NCBI GenBank assembly: GCA_016708305.1 | Contig: JADJGB010000010.1 | Coordinates: 62,001 to 126,000, forward strand | DNA length: 64,000 nt | Origin: Sphingobacteriales bacterium | GTDB taxonomy: Bacteria > Bacteroidota > Bacteroidia > Chitinophagales > Chitinophagaceae | Direction: 5' to 3' | Shown here: positions 37,200 through 46,536 of the stretch, piece by piece | How the letters are laid out: every line of letters begins with the position of its first letter | Numbering within the stretch: the stretch's first letter is position 1 | Position numbers and translations under genes: made by a program | The notes under the pieces: model-generated | Told to the model about the DNA's origin: nothing | Seen by the model: the letters and a program-made list of their open reading frames with translations, nothing else | Database searches by the model: none

Positions 37200-37443
37200 C
37201 AAAATATATTTTGAATTAGGAACTAAATTATGTCCTTATTAATAATCCTACATAACAGTTATAACATGAAAAATATTATGGCACAAATCTGACAATTTTG
37301 CAAGATATATTTTAAACAGAGATATTAGTTCTCTGTTATATACTATAAAGGTTCACAACTAATTAACCAACCTTAAATATTGAATCTGAAAAGATTTAGA
37401 AATCTATATTTCTTTTATCCTTTATTCTTTAAATTTTTTGATT

Positions 37444-37788
37444 ATGGCAACCATTCAGTTAAAGCGTATTTATGAACCTATTGCTCCGGCAGACGGATAC
37501 AGAGTTCTGGTGGACAGGCTTTGGCCGCGTGGTCTGAAAAAAGAAAATACTCACATTAATGAATGGGTGAAAGACATTGCACCTTCCGATGAATTACGTC
37601 ATTGGTTCAACCATGAACCTGAAAAGTGGAATGAATTTAAAAAAAGATATAGAGCCGAACTGAAGGAAAATGATTCGGTGGCAAAAATGAAAGCCATTTT
37701 AAAAGACCATCTATTAGTTACCTTCCTGTACGGAGCAAAAGATGAAGAACACAACCAGGCTGCAGCATTAAAAGACTTTTTTAAATAA
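37444..37788 (+). CDS. DUF488 family protein
   Basis: 114-residue cytoplasmic protein of DUF488, with LKRIYEPIAPADGYRVLVDR, LWPRGLKKEN, KDIAPSDELRHWFNHEPEKW, and LVTFLYGAKDEEHNQAAAL. Function is not established. The ATG at 37444 was chosen over a TTG two codons upstream. Its stop is one base before the NADH dehydrogenase start, so the two are probably co-translated. Confidence 0.88.
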   Translation: MATIQLKRIYEPIAPADGYRVLVDRLWPRGLKKENTHINEWVKDIAPSDELRHWFNHEPEKWNEFKKRYRAELKENDSVAKMKAILKDHLLVTFLYGAKDEEHNQAAALKDFFK

Positions 37789-37789
37789 A

Positions 37790-39111
37790 ATGGAAACAAA
37801 ACAAAAAATCATCATTGTAGGCGGAGGCTTTGCGGGTCTCCAGCCTTGCAAGGCATCTTGACCCGAAATATTTTGAAGCTATTTTAATAGACCAGGTAAA
37901 TCACCATCAGTTTCAACCCCTGTTTTATCAGGTGGCATCCGCAAGAATCGAACCTTCAAGCATTTCTTTTCCTTTCAGAAAAATTTTTCAGCACAAAGAC
38001 CATGTTCAGATAAGGCTGGCAAAAGTTCAGGATGTAGATTCTGAAAAAGGATTGTAAAACTACCATTGGTGATTTTAACTATGATATTTTGGTTTTAGCT
38101 ACCGGCTGTGTTACCAATTATTTTGGATTAAAGCTGCCAGAAAGTGGTGTTTACAGTCTGAAAACTACTTATGAAGCCATTCAGATTCGAAATATCATAA
38201 TCAGAAATTTTGAAAATATTGTTGCGAAAGGGGCTGATGCACCAGAAGAACTATATAATATCGTGATCGTGGGTGCAGGACCTACCGGTGTGGAAATGGC
38301 CGGCGCTTTTGCCGAAATGAAAAAAAATATTCTGCCAAAGGATTATCCAAGAATTAATTATTCAAAAGTAAGAATCATCCTGGTTGAAGGCAGCAAAACT
38401 ACGCTTACCGCAATGAGCACTACCGCACAGGAAGCTTCATTAAAGTTTTTAAGACAACTTGGCGTTGAGGTTAGATTAGGAATTTTTGTAAAAGAATTTG
38501 AAAACCACATTGTAACTCTCAGTGATGGAGAACAACTGAAAACAAAAAATCTGATTTGGACAGGTGGTATTAAAGGTAATCTGATTGGAGGATTAGAAAA
38601 GAGTATGATTGAAAGAAACAACCGGATTATTGTAGATAGGTTTAATAAAATAAAAGGTTATAATGATATTTATGCCATCGGTGATATCGCTCTTATGAAA
38701 ACACAAAAATACCCGAACGGACATCCTCAGGTGGCCAATGTGGCTATTAACCAGGGAAAGTCGTTGGCTCAAAATCTAAAAAGAGTTCAAACAGGGAAAG
38801 CACAGGAAGAATATGAATATAAAGACCGCGGCTCTATGGCTACCGTAGGAAAGTTTAAAGCAGTTGTTGATTTACCTTATTTTAATTTTAACGGGCTGAT
38901 TGCCTGGTTTGCCTGGATGTTTTTGCACTTGATGCTTATCCTGAGTGTCAGAAACAGGTTAATAATATTTATAAACTGGGTATGGAGCTTTTTCACCAAT
39001 GATACATCTTTACGCCTAATTCTATCGGAAGAGATGTCAAAGGATCCATCTATTTCAAGAAAGGCCGAACAAAAATTAAAAAATAAAAACTTACATCTTG
39101 GTGGTTCTTAA
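37790..39111 (+). CDS. ndh: type II NADH:quinone dehydrogenase (frameshifted)
   Basis: FAD-dependent single-subunit dehydrogenase that passes electrons from NADH to quinone without pumping protons. The first dinucleotide fold is KIIIVGGGFAGLQ, then HHQFQPLFYQVASARIEPS; the second is IVGAGPTGVEMAGAF. IYAIGDIALM is the flavin-binding signature. The C-terminal hydrophobic hairpin (LIAWFAWMFLHLMLILSVRN) anchors it to the membrane. Three single-base problems occur: near 37845 (CTCCAGCCTTGC) and twice near 38047-38060 in A-runs. Joined length is about 441 residues, normal for the family. Confidence 0.88.
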
Positions 39112-39284
39112 TGTATTTTTCATTATATTTGAATTTATATATTATATTTTAATCAAATAAAAAAATTTAACTATACTATAATCTATTGGTAACGAATATA
39201 AGTTTTAACAAACTCAAATCGGTGTTAAAAGTATGCATATTCAAATTTTGCAAAATCTTTGACCTCAAAATGTTTAAGAAATGA

Positions 39285-39292
39285 TAACTTTG
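39285..39292 (+). promoter_or_regulatory. DUF1858 gene -7 promoter element
   Basis: TAACTTTG, a perfect TAnnTTTG, 20 bp before the start; a TTTG at 39258-39261 lies 23 bp upstream, slightly farther than usual. Confidence 0.55.
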
Positions 39293-39312
39293 CGCGGCAG
39301 AATTAGAAATAA

Positions 39313-39597
39313 ATGAAAATCAATAGACATACAAAGTTGTCAACGCTTATAAAGGAAAATAATGAAACCATTACAGTCTTAGCTGACCTCTCTCCTACCT
39401 TTGAAAACCTTAAAAACCCGATTTTAAGAAACGAAATGGCACCGTGTATGACTATTGAAATGGCTGCACAAACTGCCGGCATTAATATAGATCAGGTGTA
39501 TGGAGTTTTACGTAAAATAAATTTTGAAATAGAACCCCATCAAACCACTGATGGAGAAGAAATTGCAATTGTCAGAAAAAAAAGCAACGCTTCATAA
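39313..39597 (+). CDS. DUF1858 domain protein
   Basis: 94 residues: INRHTKLSTLIKENNETITV, LSPTFENLKNPILRNEM and CMTIEMAAQTAGINIDQVYG. This is the DUF1858 fold, which is also found as the N-terminal domain of ScdA/Ric iron-sulfur repair proteins. The domain is often encoded beside DUF2249 and nitrogen-oxide or respiratory genes. Here the next gene is DUF2249, with overlapping ends. A role in redox or Fe-S maintenance is inferred. Confidence 0.75.
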   Translation: MKINRHTKLSTLIKENNETITVLADLSPTFENLKNPILRNEMAPCMTIEMAAQTAGINIDQVYGVLRKINFEIEPHQTTDGEEIAIVRKKSNAS

Positions 39598-39856
39598 TTC
39601 CGAAGACTTTGAAAAGGTTTTCAATATTTATGATAATGAACATCTGAAAAAAATTGACGTACGATTATTAGAAAAGCCGGGCTATATTCAGGCTATTCTT
39701 GCTGAACTGAGTCTTTTACCGAAAGGCGATGCCTTATTGGTTTACCATTACCGTTTCCCCGTTTATGTATTGGAGGAACTTTCTGATAAAGATTATGAAA
39801 TTCATCTGCACCTCATTAATCCCAACAACATCCACATGTTGATTATCAAGAAATAA
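39551..39856 (+). CDS. DUF2249-like protein
   Basis: 101 residues; the start overlaps the DUF1858 gene by 47 bp in another frame, indicating coupled translation. KKIDVRLLEKPGYIQAILAE and LPKGDALLVYHYRFPVYVLE resemble DUF2249, a TusA-like alpha/beta fold. The TusA catalytic Cys is not present. The ATG at 39551 is the only good start for the full domain, although a later start with shorter overlap cannot be excluded. Confidence 0.65.
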   Translation: MEKKLQLSEKKATLHNSEDFEKVFNIYDNEHLKKIDVRLLEKPGYIQAILAELSLLPKGDALLVYHYRFPVYVLEELSDKDYEIHLHLINPNNIHMLIIKK

Positions 39857-39961
39857 GCTCGAAAATGTATTATTTCTATAATTTCTTATCTTAGGTCAAT
39901 GCTGATGTAGTCTGTAAACATCAATTTTGCATTAGGAATTAAAATTAAAAAAATTATAGAA

Positions 39962-40498
39962 ATGACAGAGACTACAAAATGGGTTTTGGATCCCGCACAC
40001 AGTGAATTCCTTTTCAAGGTTAGACATTTGATGATTTCAAACGTAAAAGGTGAGTTTAAAGAATTTATTGCAAGCATTGAGGCAGTGGGTGATGATTTTA
40101 CCATTGCAAAAGCTACTGCCACTATTCAGGCTGCATCTGTGTTTACCAATCAAAACGACCGTGACAATCACCTCAAGAGTGCTGATTTTTTTGAAGTGGA
40201 AAAATATCCTGAAATTAAATTTGAAAGCAAGGACTTGACTAAAGTAGATGATGAAAACTTCAAATTGACTGGTTCTTTAACCATTAAAGACCTTACAAAG
40301 GATATTATCTTGGATGTAGAGTTTGGCGGAGTAACAAAAGATCCTTACGGACAAACTAAGGCCGGTTTTACATTTACTGGGAAAGTAAATCGTACTGACT
40401 TTGGCCTGAAATGGAATGTGGCACTTGAAACCGGTGGCGTTCTGGTTGGTGAAGAAGTTAAAATAAATGGTGAGCTTCAGTTTGTAAAAAAAGGTTAG
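39962..40498 (+). CDS. YceI family protein
   Basis: 178-residue lipocalin-like barrel of the YceI family, with TKWVLDPAHSEFLFKVRHLM, RDNHLKSADFFEVEKYPEI, GSLTIKDLTKDIILDVEFGG and FTGKVNRTDFGLKWN. Members bind polyisoprenoids or amphiphiles. No signal peptide is visible here, so a cytoplasmic location is likely, unlike E. coli YceI. It is 106 bp after DUF2249, possibly with its own promoter (TATCTTAG near 39888). Confidence 0.9.
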   Translation: MTETTKWVLDPAHSEFLFKVRHLMISNVKGEFKEFIASIEAVGDDFTIAKATATIQAASVFTNQNDRDNHLKSADFFEVEKYPEIKFESKDLTKVDDENFKLTGSLTIKDLTKDIILDVEFGGVTKDPYGQTKAGFTFTGKVNRTDFGLKWNVALETGGVLVGEEVKINGELQFVKKG

Positions 40499-40513
40499 TA
40501 CCAGGAAATTTAT

Positions 40514-40760
40514 TTAAAAACAGGGTAGGGTTTTACTTAGCCCAGTTTTTTTGATGTTAAAAGAAGATAAATATAAAAACCCAAATAGCCAAAGCGAAAT
40601 TTCATTACGAAAACCGATTGTTAAGTCGTCAAGGGCAAGAAAAGCAATGTCTAAATTCTTTATTTGCTTTGTAGTTTTGTTTTTACCGCCAAGTTCAAAA
40701 TAATATTTATCGTTAATGCCGATAATAAGGAAAATGAGTTTTTTTCTAAAAATGATGCCT
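40514..40760 (-). pseudogene. 3' remnant of an AAA ATPase with DUF4143-type C-terminus
   Basis: On the minus strand the frame reads NDKYYFELGGKNKTTKQIKN, then LDIAFLALDDLTIGF, then RNEISLWLFGFLY, and ends at the stop at 40514-40516. The pattern GGKNK..KQIK...DD...G....IPLW.FGFLY is the typical end of the AAA/DUF4143 ATPase family of about 400 residues. No start, Walker motifs or upstream domain remain, since pyrE begins at 40770. It is a decayed tail in the space between yceI and pyrE. Confidence 0.6.
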
Positions 40761-40769
40761 GATTATAAA

Positions 40770-41402
40770 TTAAACCACATTCCAGTTAGCAGGGTCTTCG
40801 CGCCATTTCAGGAGTAACTCGGCATCATTTTCTTTTATAATTCCTTTTTCCAAAGCCAATTCTAAAAGGACAGGATAATTAGTGAGTGGGTAATATTTTA
40901 AATTTCTTGATGCAAATGCCTGACAGGCCACTGCAAAATCATAAGTAAAAATTGAGGTCATCCCTATCACTTCCAATCCGGCATCAACCAATGCATCCAC
41001 TGCCTCTAAGCTGCTTTTCCCGGTACTTACCAGATCTTCCACGACAGCCACTTTAAGACCCTTTTCAAAACGCCCTTCAATCTGATTACCCAACCCATGA
41101 TCTTTTGGTTTAGCGCGCACATAAATGAATGGCAGTTTCAATTGGTCAGCAGCCATCGCACCCCAGGGGATACCGGCAGTAGCAACACCTGCAATCATAT
41201 CTGCATCACCCAGCTTTTCAAAAAGTACATTACACATCTCACTTTTGATAAACTCCCGTACAAAAGGGAAAGACAAAACACTGCGATTATCGCAATAAAT
41301 TGGGCTTTTCCAGCCACTGGCCCAGGTAAATGGTTCTGAAGGGCTTAACCGAATAGCGTTTACCTGTAATAATTTTTCTGCTACTACTTTTGCATCATTC
41401 AT
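40770..41402 (-). CDS. pyrE: orotate phosphoribosyltransferase
   Basis: Adds ribose phosphate from PRPP to orotate in UMP synthesis. The 210 residues match PyrE: LSPSEPFTWASGWKSPIYCD near the start, GVATAGIPWGAMAADQL, the catalytic loop RAKPKDHGLGNQIEG and the PRPP motif VAVVEDLVSTGKSSLEAVDA. The gene is intact and divergent from the Nudix hydrolase with 57 bp between starts. Confidence 0.97.
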   Translation of the reverse strand: MNDAKVVAEKLLQVNAIRLSPSEPFTWASGWKSPIYCDNRSVLSFPFVREFIKSEMCNVLFEKLGDADMIAGVATAGIPWGAMAADQLKLPFIYVRAKPKDHGLGNQIEGRFEKGLKVAVVEDLVSTGKSSLEAVDALVDAGLEVIGMTSIFTYDFAVACQAFASRNLKYYPLTNYPVLLELALEKGIIKENDAELLLKWREDPANWNVV

Positions 41403-41459
41403 AATTGCGGCGGAATTTTAAGGTGCGAAAATAAGTCCAAGTTTTCAAAAAGTAAAACT

Positions 41460-42098
41460 ATGTTAATTAAAATCTATATTCAAAACAAACCATTGTACCT
41501 GTGCGATACTTTGGATGATCGCCTAAACGACCTGCTGCATCAACCCGACAGCATTTTTATTGATGAATTAAGCAATCAAAGCGTAAAGTCTATGCTTAGA
41601 GAAATGAGTTTGCCGAAAATTAAGGCAGGCATTTTTTTTCAACATGATTTTAATGCATTAAAAAAAGCGTTTTTCAAAAAATTTGAAATCATCAAAGCCG
41701 GTGGCGGATTGGTTGAAAATGAATTGCATGAAATACTCATGATTTTCAGACAGAAATTTTGGGATTTGCCAAAAGGGAAATTAGACGAAGGCGAAACAAT
41801 AGAAGAATGTGCCACCAGAGAAATTATGGAAGAAACCGGAATAAAATCGCCCAAAATTATAGAACCGCTCATAGTCACTTATCATACTTATGAACAAGGC
41901 ACCCATCATATTCTGAAAGAATCTCACTGGTTTTTGATGAAGGCATCCGTCAATGAAAATTTAATTGCGCAAAAAGAGGAAGACATTTCAGATATAAAGT
42001 GGATAGGGCTTGATATAATTTCTGAATATTTAGCAAAATCTTATCCATCCATAAAAGATGTAATTGAGTGGCATTTAAACAAAAAAATGATTGAATAA
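41460..42098 (+). CDS. Nudix hydrolase
   Basis: 212 residues with an N-terminal extension of about 75 residues and a complete Nudix box, GKLDEGETIEECATREIMEE followed by TGI, at about 102-124, so it should be catalytically active. FWDLPKGKLDEGE and THHILKESHWFLMKA support an (A/G)-nucleotide or dinucleoside polyphosphate hydrolase fold. The substrate cannot be named from sequence. Unlike AraR in this window, it has all the metal-binding Glu residues. Confidence 0.88.
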   Translation: MLIKIYIQNKPLYLCDTLDDRLNDLLHQPDSIFIDELSNQSVKSMLREMSLPKIKAGIFFQHDFNALKKAFFKKFEIIKAGGGLVENELHEILMIFRQKFWDLPKGKLDEGETIEECATREIMEETGIKSPKIIEPLIVTYHTYEQGTHHILKESHWFLMKASVNENLIAQKEEDISDIKWIGLDIISEYLAKSYPSIKDVIEWHLNKKMIE

Positions 42099-42117
42099 TT
42101 TGCTGAAAAGCTGAAAA

Positions 42118-43380
42118 CTATTTATCGGCGTATCCTAATAGCTTATTACCGATAGCACATTGCAGGCAGCGCCTCTGGTTACAATATTGGGTTTTTAGTT
42201 CTATAAGCGCCTGAGAATCAAGAGCATGGTTATTTTTTAATCCTAAAGCCTCAAATTTATTGGTAATGTTATTTTTTTCTGCTTTTACTTCTTCTAACCA
42301 ATTTAATACTTTATCTTTTATTGATTGTTTCTGATGATACATGCCATAGGCAAAAAACATTGGAAAAATCGTATTGATTAATATATTGTCAATCATATTT
42401 TCTCCAATCGTTTTCCTTTTAAGTTTTGATTCACTTTCAAACCTATAATGATATTTCCAGAAATCGTTGGGCTCCACCTTAAACAACTCCTTCACTTTTT
42501 GCAGGGAAACTTCCTCAGAGGTTTTTGAAAAAAGATGGGTTGAAGTATGAATGAGCGCAGCCAATTGTGCCAGTCGAACTGTAGGAAAGTTGAAAGGCCG
42601 CATTCGAAGAAAATGAACGGGTTGACGGATAGGTTGTAATTTATATTTACTACTTAAAAACCTATATTCTTTCTGAAGCATTATAGCATAATCTTCTTCA
42701 AACTCCTGTTCTAACAACCCGGCCTGCCCTAACAGCAATGCCTCCAACTGATGAATCTGATTTTTATGTTTAGCCAGAATATTTATAGAAACTGATTTGG
42801 CAATCGCTTCAAAGGCTTCCGTATTCACCTTGGTGCCAAAATTTTTTGCCAGCATCCACCAAAAAGTTTCTTCCCAGTGGAAATTATTTTCTTCCAGATA
42901 GGTAAACACTACTTCAGTTTTACGCACCAGTCTTTCGGCTATCAACCGCTCCTTCCAGGAGATGACAGTGATTTCCGATACGTTTCTTATCAATCCTTCG
43001 CATGGAATAAATGACTGAGACTGCATCAAATCTTTATACCGGCTAAGGAGGCTTATAGAAATTCGGCTCTTCAGCTCCAGTACCGGAATATGATTTACCA
43101 CAGCATCCTGTTCATACACCACATGAAAAATTACATTCTTATAATTTTTATCGCTCGCATGATTATGTCGGACCCAATCAGACGACCTCAAATGCAGCTC
43201 AACATTACCAGCCCAAACGGTATTGCCAATTTTAATTTTCGCGTTGATGAAATCAGGGCCTTGATTTGTGTTTATCTTCCCCTGCTGAATGATTTCCAAT
43301 ACTTCGCCATCCGTTGTTTTCAATTCGTTTTTGTTAAAACATTGAAACCGCCAAATGTACTGAAGTAACTGTTCATTCAT
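42118..43380 (-). CDS. DUF2851 family protein
   Basis: 420-residue cytoplasmic protein of DUF2851. The N-terminal part, with INTNQGPDFINAKIKIGNTV and GNVELHLRSSDWVRHNHASD, has the Asp-Glu-x-Lys look of a PD-(D/E)xK-like core. The C-terminus ends in a Cys motif, CNQRRCLQCAIGNKLL, which could hold a metal or Fe-S cluster. The function is unknown. It is the last gene of the run DUF2520, kdsC-like, ubiA-like, maf. Confidence 0.8.
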   Translation of the reverse strand: MNEQLLQYIWRFQCFNKNELKTTDGEVLEIIQQGKINTNQGPDFINAKIKIGNTVWAGNVELHLRSSDWVRHNHASDKNYKNVIFHVVYEQDAVVNHIPVLELKSRISISLLSRYKDLMQSQSFIPCEGLIRNVSEITVISWKERLIAERLVRKTEVVFTYLEENNFHWEETFWWMLAKNFGTKVNTEAFEAIAKSVSINILAKHKNQIHQLEALLLGQAGLLEQEFEEDYAIMLQKEYRFLSSKYKLQPIRQPVHFLRMRPFNFPTVRLAQLAALIHTSTHLFSKTSEEVSLQKVKELFKVEPNDFWKYHYRFESESKLKRKTIGENMIDNILINTIFPMFFAYGMYHQKQSIKDKVLNWLEEVKAEKNNITNKFEALGLKNNHALDSQALIELKTQYCNQRRCLQCAIGNKLLGYADK

Positions 43381-43430
43381 AAGAAAAATATTTACTCTTA
43401 GGTAAGGATAGTATAAATATATGGTTTTAC

Positions 43431-44018
43431 TTACGCTTCGCCAAGAAAAGGGTTATTCAGTCGCTCAAGCTCCTTAATCACGCGGCTTACGGGCAATCCC
43501 ATCACATTATAAAAGTCGCCATTTATTGATTTAATACCCACAACGCCTATCCATTCCTGTATGGCATAAGCGCCGGCTTTATCGTAGGGTTTATATTTTT
43601 CTACATAAAAAATTATCTGTTGTGGCGTCAGCGGATGAAAAACAACTTCTGTTGAATCTGCAAACAAAATTTGTCGTTCTCCATATAAAATAACTACACC
43701 GGTAATCACCTGATGGGTATTGTTTTGAAGCAGGGTTAGCATATTGATGGCTTCGTCTTCATTTTTGGGTTTGCCCAAAACCATTTCATCCATCACTACA
43801 ATGGTATCTGCTGCAATAATTATTCTTTTATCTTTCAGCATTTTCTTTACGGCCAATGCCTTCTCCTTTGCCACCTGCATGGCAGCATCGCGCAAAGGCA
43901 TGCCATCCGGTAATATTTCATCGGTATTACAGGCAATTATATCAAACGGAATTTCGGCCCATTCAAGCAATTGTTTTCTCCTGGGAGATGTAGATGCCAA
44001 TACTATTTTTTCATTCAT
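43431..44018 (-). CDS. maf: Maf-like nucleotide pyrophosphatase
   Basis: 195-residue Maf/HAM1-fold pyrophosphatase acting on non-canonical or modified nucleoside triphosphates. Motifs: LASTSPRRKQLLEWAEIPF at the N-terminus, AADTIVVMDEMVLGKPKNED in the middle and KAGAYAIQEWIG near 150. It is intact. It lies in the minus-strand operon, 50 bp upstream of DUF2851. Confidence 0.93.
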   Translation of the reverse strand: MNEKIVLASTSPRRKQLLEWAEIPFDIIACNTDEILPDGMPLRDAAMQVAKEKALAVKKMLKDKRIIIAADTIVVMDEMVLGKPKNEDEAINMLTLLQNNTHQVITGVVILYGERQILFADSTEVVFHPLTPQQIIFYVEKYKPYDKAGAYAIQEWIGVVGIKSINGDFYNVMGLPVSRVIKELERLNNPFLGEA

Positions 44019-44108
44019 AAAATATCATTATCTTTTTACTCAGAAATTTAAAGTCAGGAAAACAGCTCAGAGAATTCTTTTCATGATTCATGATTTTGTT
44101 TTATTAAT

Positions 44109-45041
44109 TCAGAGGTAAATATAAAAAAACATCATGGATAAAATTCCTGTCAGCATCACCAATTTAATAAGTGTGCTTAAATCGTGATATTCTGATGTTT
44201 TTTGGGCTGCAATCAGTTTTTTAAAAATATAAATTAAAGGAAATATAGTGAACAACAGGCAATAACCCATTGCCCACCACCATTGAAATTGCAAAACATA
44301 AATCTGAATGATGATTAGAGAAATAATCAAAATAGTGAGCCAGACAGCGGTATAGACTTTTGTAGCATTCCTACCCCACGCTACCGGCATGGTACGACAA
44401 TTATATTTCATATCGCCCGGTAGATCCTCAATATCCTTAACAGCCTCTCGAATCAAAGAAATTACAAACGCAAAGCCAGAATACAATACCGCAAACCGAA
44501 AAAACTTTACCTGTTGAAATGCAACATTGACAAATGCATCCGCAAAAGAAAATTTTGATAAAAATATGAGCATAATCGTCCATGCGGTGAGAAGCGAAAT
44601 AATAATATTGCCAATGAGAACATCCCTTTTAAACCTCATGGAATAGAAAAAAAGCAAAACAACGCAACCCATATTGGCAATCACTAAATACCATCTTGAA
44701 AAAGGATTAACTGCCAGTGCGGTAATTAAAATGCCCAATCCGCTTAGAATAAAATGCCAGGCCAAGGCCCAGCGCCTGCTTATAATGCGGCCTAAAACAA
44801 CTTTGCCGGGCTTATTGATGATATCTATATTTATATCAAAATAATCATTAATAATATTACCTGCTGCGGCAATAAGAACCGATGCCAGCACCAATAACAA
44901 AAACTGACGGGTGTCAATATCAGAAGTCTGACCCTTATAAATTGAGTCATAAATACAATACTGAAATAAAAACTGGGCAAGTACAATAAACATCAGATTG
45001 GGCAAGCGTATTAATCTGAAAAAAGCCTTTACTGATGCCAT
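44109..45041 (-). CDS. UbiA-family prenyltransferase
   Basis: 310-residue membrane enzyme with about eight spans. The two Asp-rich motifs of UbiA proteins are present: NIINDYFDINIDIINKPGK near residue 63 and VKDIEDLPGDMKYNCRT near 200. Bacteroidota proteins of this type are usually annotated as geranylgeranylglycerol-phosphate geranylgeranyltransferase. The acceptor cannot be proven here. It lies 11 bp downstream of the KdsC-like gene. Confidence 0.87.
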   Translation of the reverse strand: MASVKAFFRLIRLPNLMFIVLAQFLFQYCIYDSIYKGQTSDIDTRQFLLLVLASVLIAAAGNIINDYFDINIDIINKPGKVVLGRIISRRWALAWHFILSGLGILITALAVNPFSRWYLVIANMGCVVLLFFYSMRFKRDVLIGNIIISLLTAWTIMLIFLSKFSFADAFVNVAFQQVKFFRFAVLYSGFAFVISLIREAVKDIEDLPGDMKYNCRTMPVAWGRNATKVYTAVWLTILIISLIIIQIYVLQFQWWWAMGYCLLFTIFPLIYIFKKLIAAQKTSEYHDLSTLIKLVMLTGILSMMFFYIYL

Positions 45042-45052
45042 TCTATATTCGT

Positions 45053-45577
45053 TTAAATAGTTGATGCGATTGTTTCATCCACACCCCAATCGCCTCTGCA
45101 TTTCAATACTTTTTCAATAACATCCCTCACACAGCCTCGGCCACCCTCTTTATTTGAAATATAATTGGCGCCACTAATCACTTCACTCACTGCATCTGCC
45201 GGACAAGCGGCGATACTGACTACATCAAAAGCAGGCAAGTCGGACAGGTCATCACCCATAAACAGAATATTTTCTTTCCTTATATCATATTCCTGCATCA
45301 GTTTTATTACATAGCTTTTTTTATCCTTCACTTCAAAATAAACATGCTTTACACCCAGGTTATTCATTCTTCTTTGCACACCAGAGAATGAGGAACCGGT
45401 TATAATAAATATTTTATACCCTTTTTTTACAGCCAATTGCAAGGCATATCCGTCTTTGGTATTCATTATTCGGGCCATGTCTTCATTTCTCATCACTAAG
45501 ATACCTCCATCTGTCATGACGCCATCCACATCAAACATGAAGGTGTTTATTTTTTGAAACTTATCTAAAATATTCAT
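45053..45577 (-). CDS. KdsC-like HAD phosphatase (3-deoxy-manno-octulosonate 8-phosphatase type)
   Basis: 174-residue HAD phosphatase without a cap domain, as in KdsC. FMFDVDGVMTDGGILV carries the catalytic Asp pair, GSSFSGVQRRMNNLGV motif II, and FMGDDLSDLPAFDVVSIAAC motif IV. KDO 8-phosphate dephosphorylation for LPS core is the likely reaction, though other sugar phosphates are possible. The start at 45577 (MNILDKFQKI) was preferred to an upstream Met at 45619 that lacks family similarity. Confidence 0.87.
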   Translation of the reverse strand: MNILDKFQKINTFMFDVDGVMTDGGILVMRNEDMARIMNTKDGYALQLAVKKGYKIFIITGSSFSGVQRRMNNLGVKHVYFEVKDKKSYVIKLMQEYDIRKENILFMGDDLSDLPAFDVVSIAACPADAVSEVISGANYISNKEGGRGCVRDVIEKVLKCRGDWGVDETIASTI

Positions 45578-45671
45578 AAACTGTTTTTGTCCTGCAAATG
45601 TATTAGTTAAATGACTCACAAACGATGATATTTATCAGTAAAAAATGGTAAAAAAGTTGATAACAAAAATA

Positions 45672-46430
45672 TTATTTATTCATAATACTATTGCTGATGC
45701 AATTATAAACATTTAATAGTTTTGGATAATTTTTCAGCATCTCCAAATGTTTGGCAATTGTATCTTCATCATTCCGAAAAGCAGGTCCCGTCTGCATTTG
45801 AGAAGGAGAACTAGAGTACATTCTTTCAATTGAGTTGTTAATGAGGGGCAACAAATCAAGGAAGTCTATCTCCTCCTTCTTGCAATAATCTTCAACCAAC
45901 GAAAAAATATGGTTAGTAAAATTATTTGCAATCACTGCTGCCACATGCATTTTTGCCCTTTTATCAAAAGGCACTGTTTTTACCACTGAACTACTGATTG
46001 ATCTTGCCAGCTTTTCCAAAACGGACTTTGCTTTTTCAGTAGCAGCATCTGTATAGATGGGCATGGGCGGAATTATTTTCTGATCTTTTCTGAGGCTTTG
46101 CAAAGGATAAAACACGCCATAGTCTTCTGTTACACTTTTAAGTATATCCTTTTCTACCGAAGCGGCGGTATGCGCTACTACTTTTCTCGGCAGGTGCAAA
46201 TCGCTCACTACTTCAGCAATAGAGGTGTCGCTCACAGCTATTATATATACATCCGCCTCATTATTTATCAGGCTGGAATAATTTGTGGAAGCGGTGTCCC
46301 ACTCATAAGCCAGTTCTGATGCTGCCGAAGCATTTCGCCCAAACACCTGAATGATTTTGTGGCCTGCTGCCACAAATTTTCTACCAAGTACCGCTGCTAC
46401 ATTGCCACTACCTATTATAACTATTTCCAT
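45672..46430 (-). CDS. DUF2520 family Rossmann-fold protein
   Basis: 252 residues: an N-terminal NAD(P)-binding fold (MEIVIIGSGNVAAVLGRKFV) of the F420-dependent oxidoreductase type and a C-terminal helical DUF2520 domain (AAVIANNFTNHIFSLVEDYC, LPLINNSIERMYSSSPSQMQ). The substrate is unknown. First gene of the minus-strand operon, divergent from the alpha/beta hydrolase. Confidence 0.85.
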   Translation of the reverse strand: MEIVIIGSGNVAAVLGRKFVAAGHKIIQVFGRNASAASELAYEWDTASTNYSSLINNEADVYIIAVSDTSIAEVVSDLHLPRKVVAHTAASVEKDILKSVTEDYGVFYPLQSLRKDQKIIPPMPIYTDAATEKAKSVLEKLARSISSSVVKTVPFDKRAKMHVAAVIANNFTNHIFSLVEDYCKKEEIDFLDLLPLINNSIERMYSSSPSQMQTGPAFRNDEDTIAKHLEMLKNYPKLLNVYNCISNSIMNK

Positions 46431-46536
46431 GTGCCTTTGATATAATAATATTTAAGTCTCATTTTATTTACAACAAAATGACTACAGAAAGAAACGCAAA
46501 GTTCCCGAAAAATTTAATGGCATTTCGAAAATTTTT

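Larger units (their letters stand above)
36190..37229 (-). mobile_element. IS630-family insertion sequence (decayed)
   Basis: About 1,040 bp bounded by inverted AATTTAGTTC (36190-36199) and GAACTAAATT (37220-37229); after the first ten bases the ends match only loosely (GTATTAATTTT against CTAATTCAAAA). TA follows the right end, as expected for IS630 targets, but the left flank reads CC instead of TA. It encodes one transposase in several frames. It lies between the tRNA terminator and the DUF488 gene. Confidence 0.75.
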
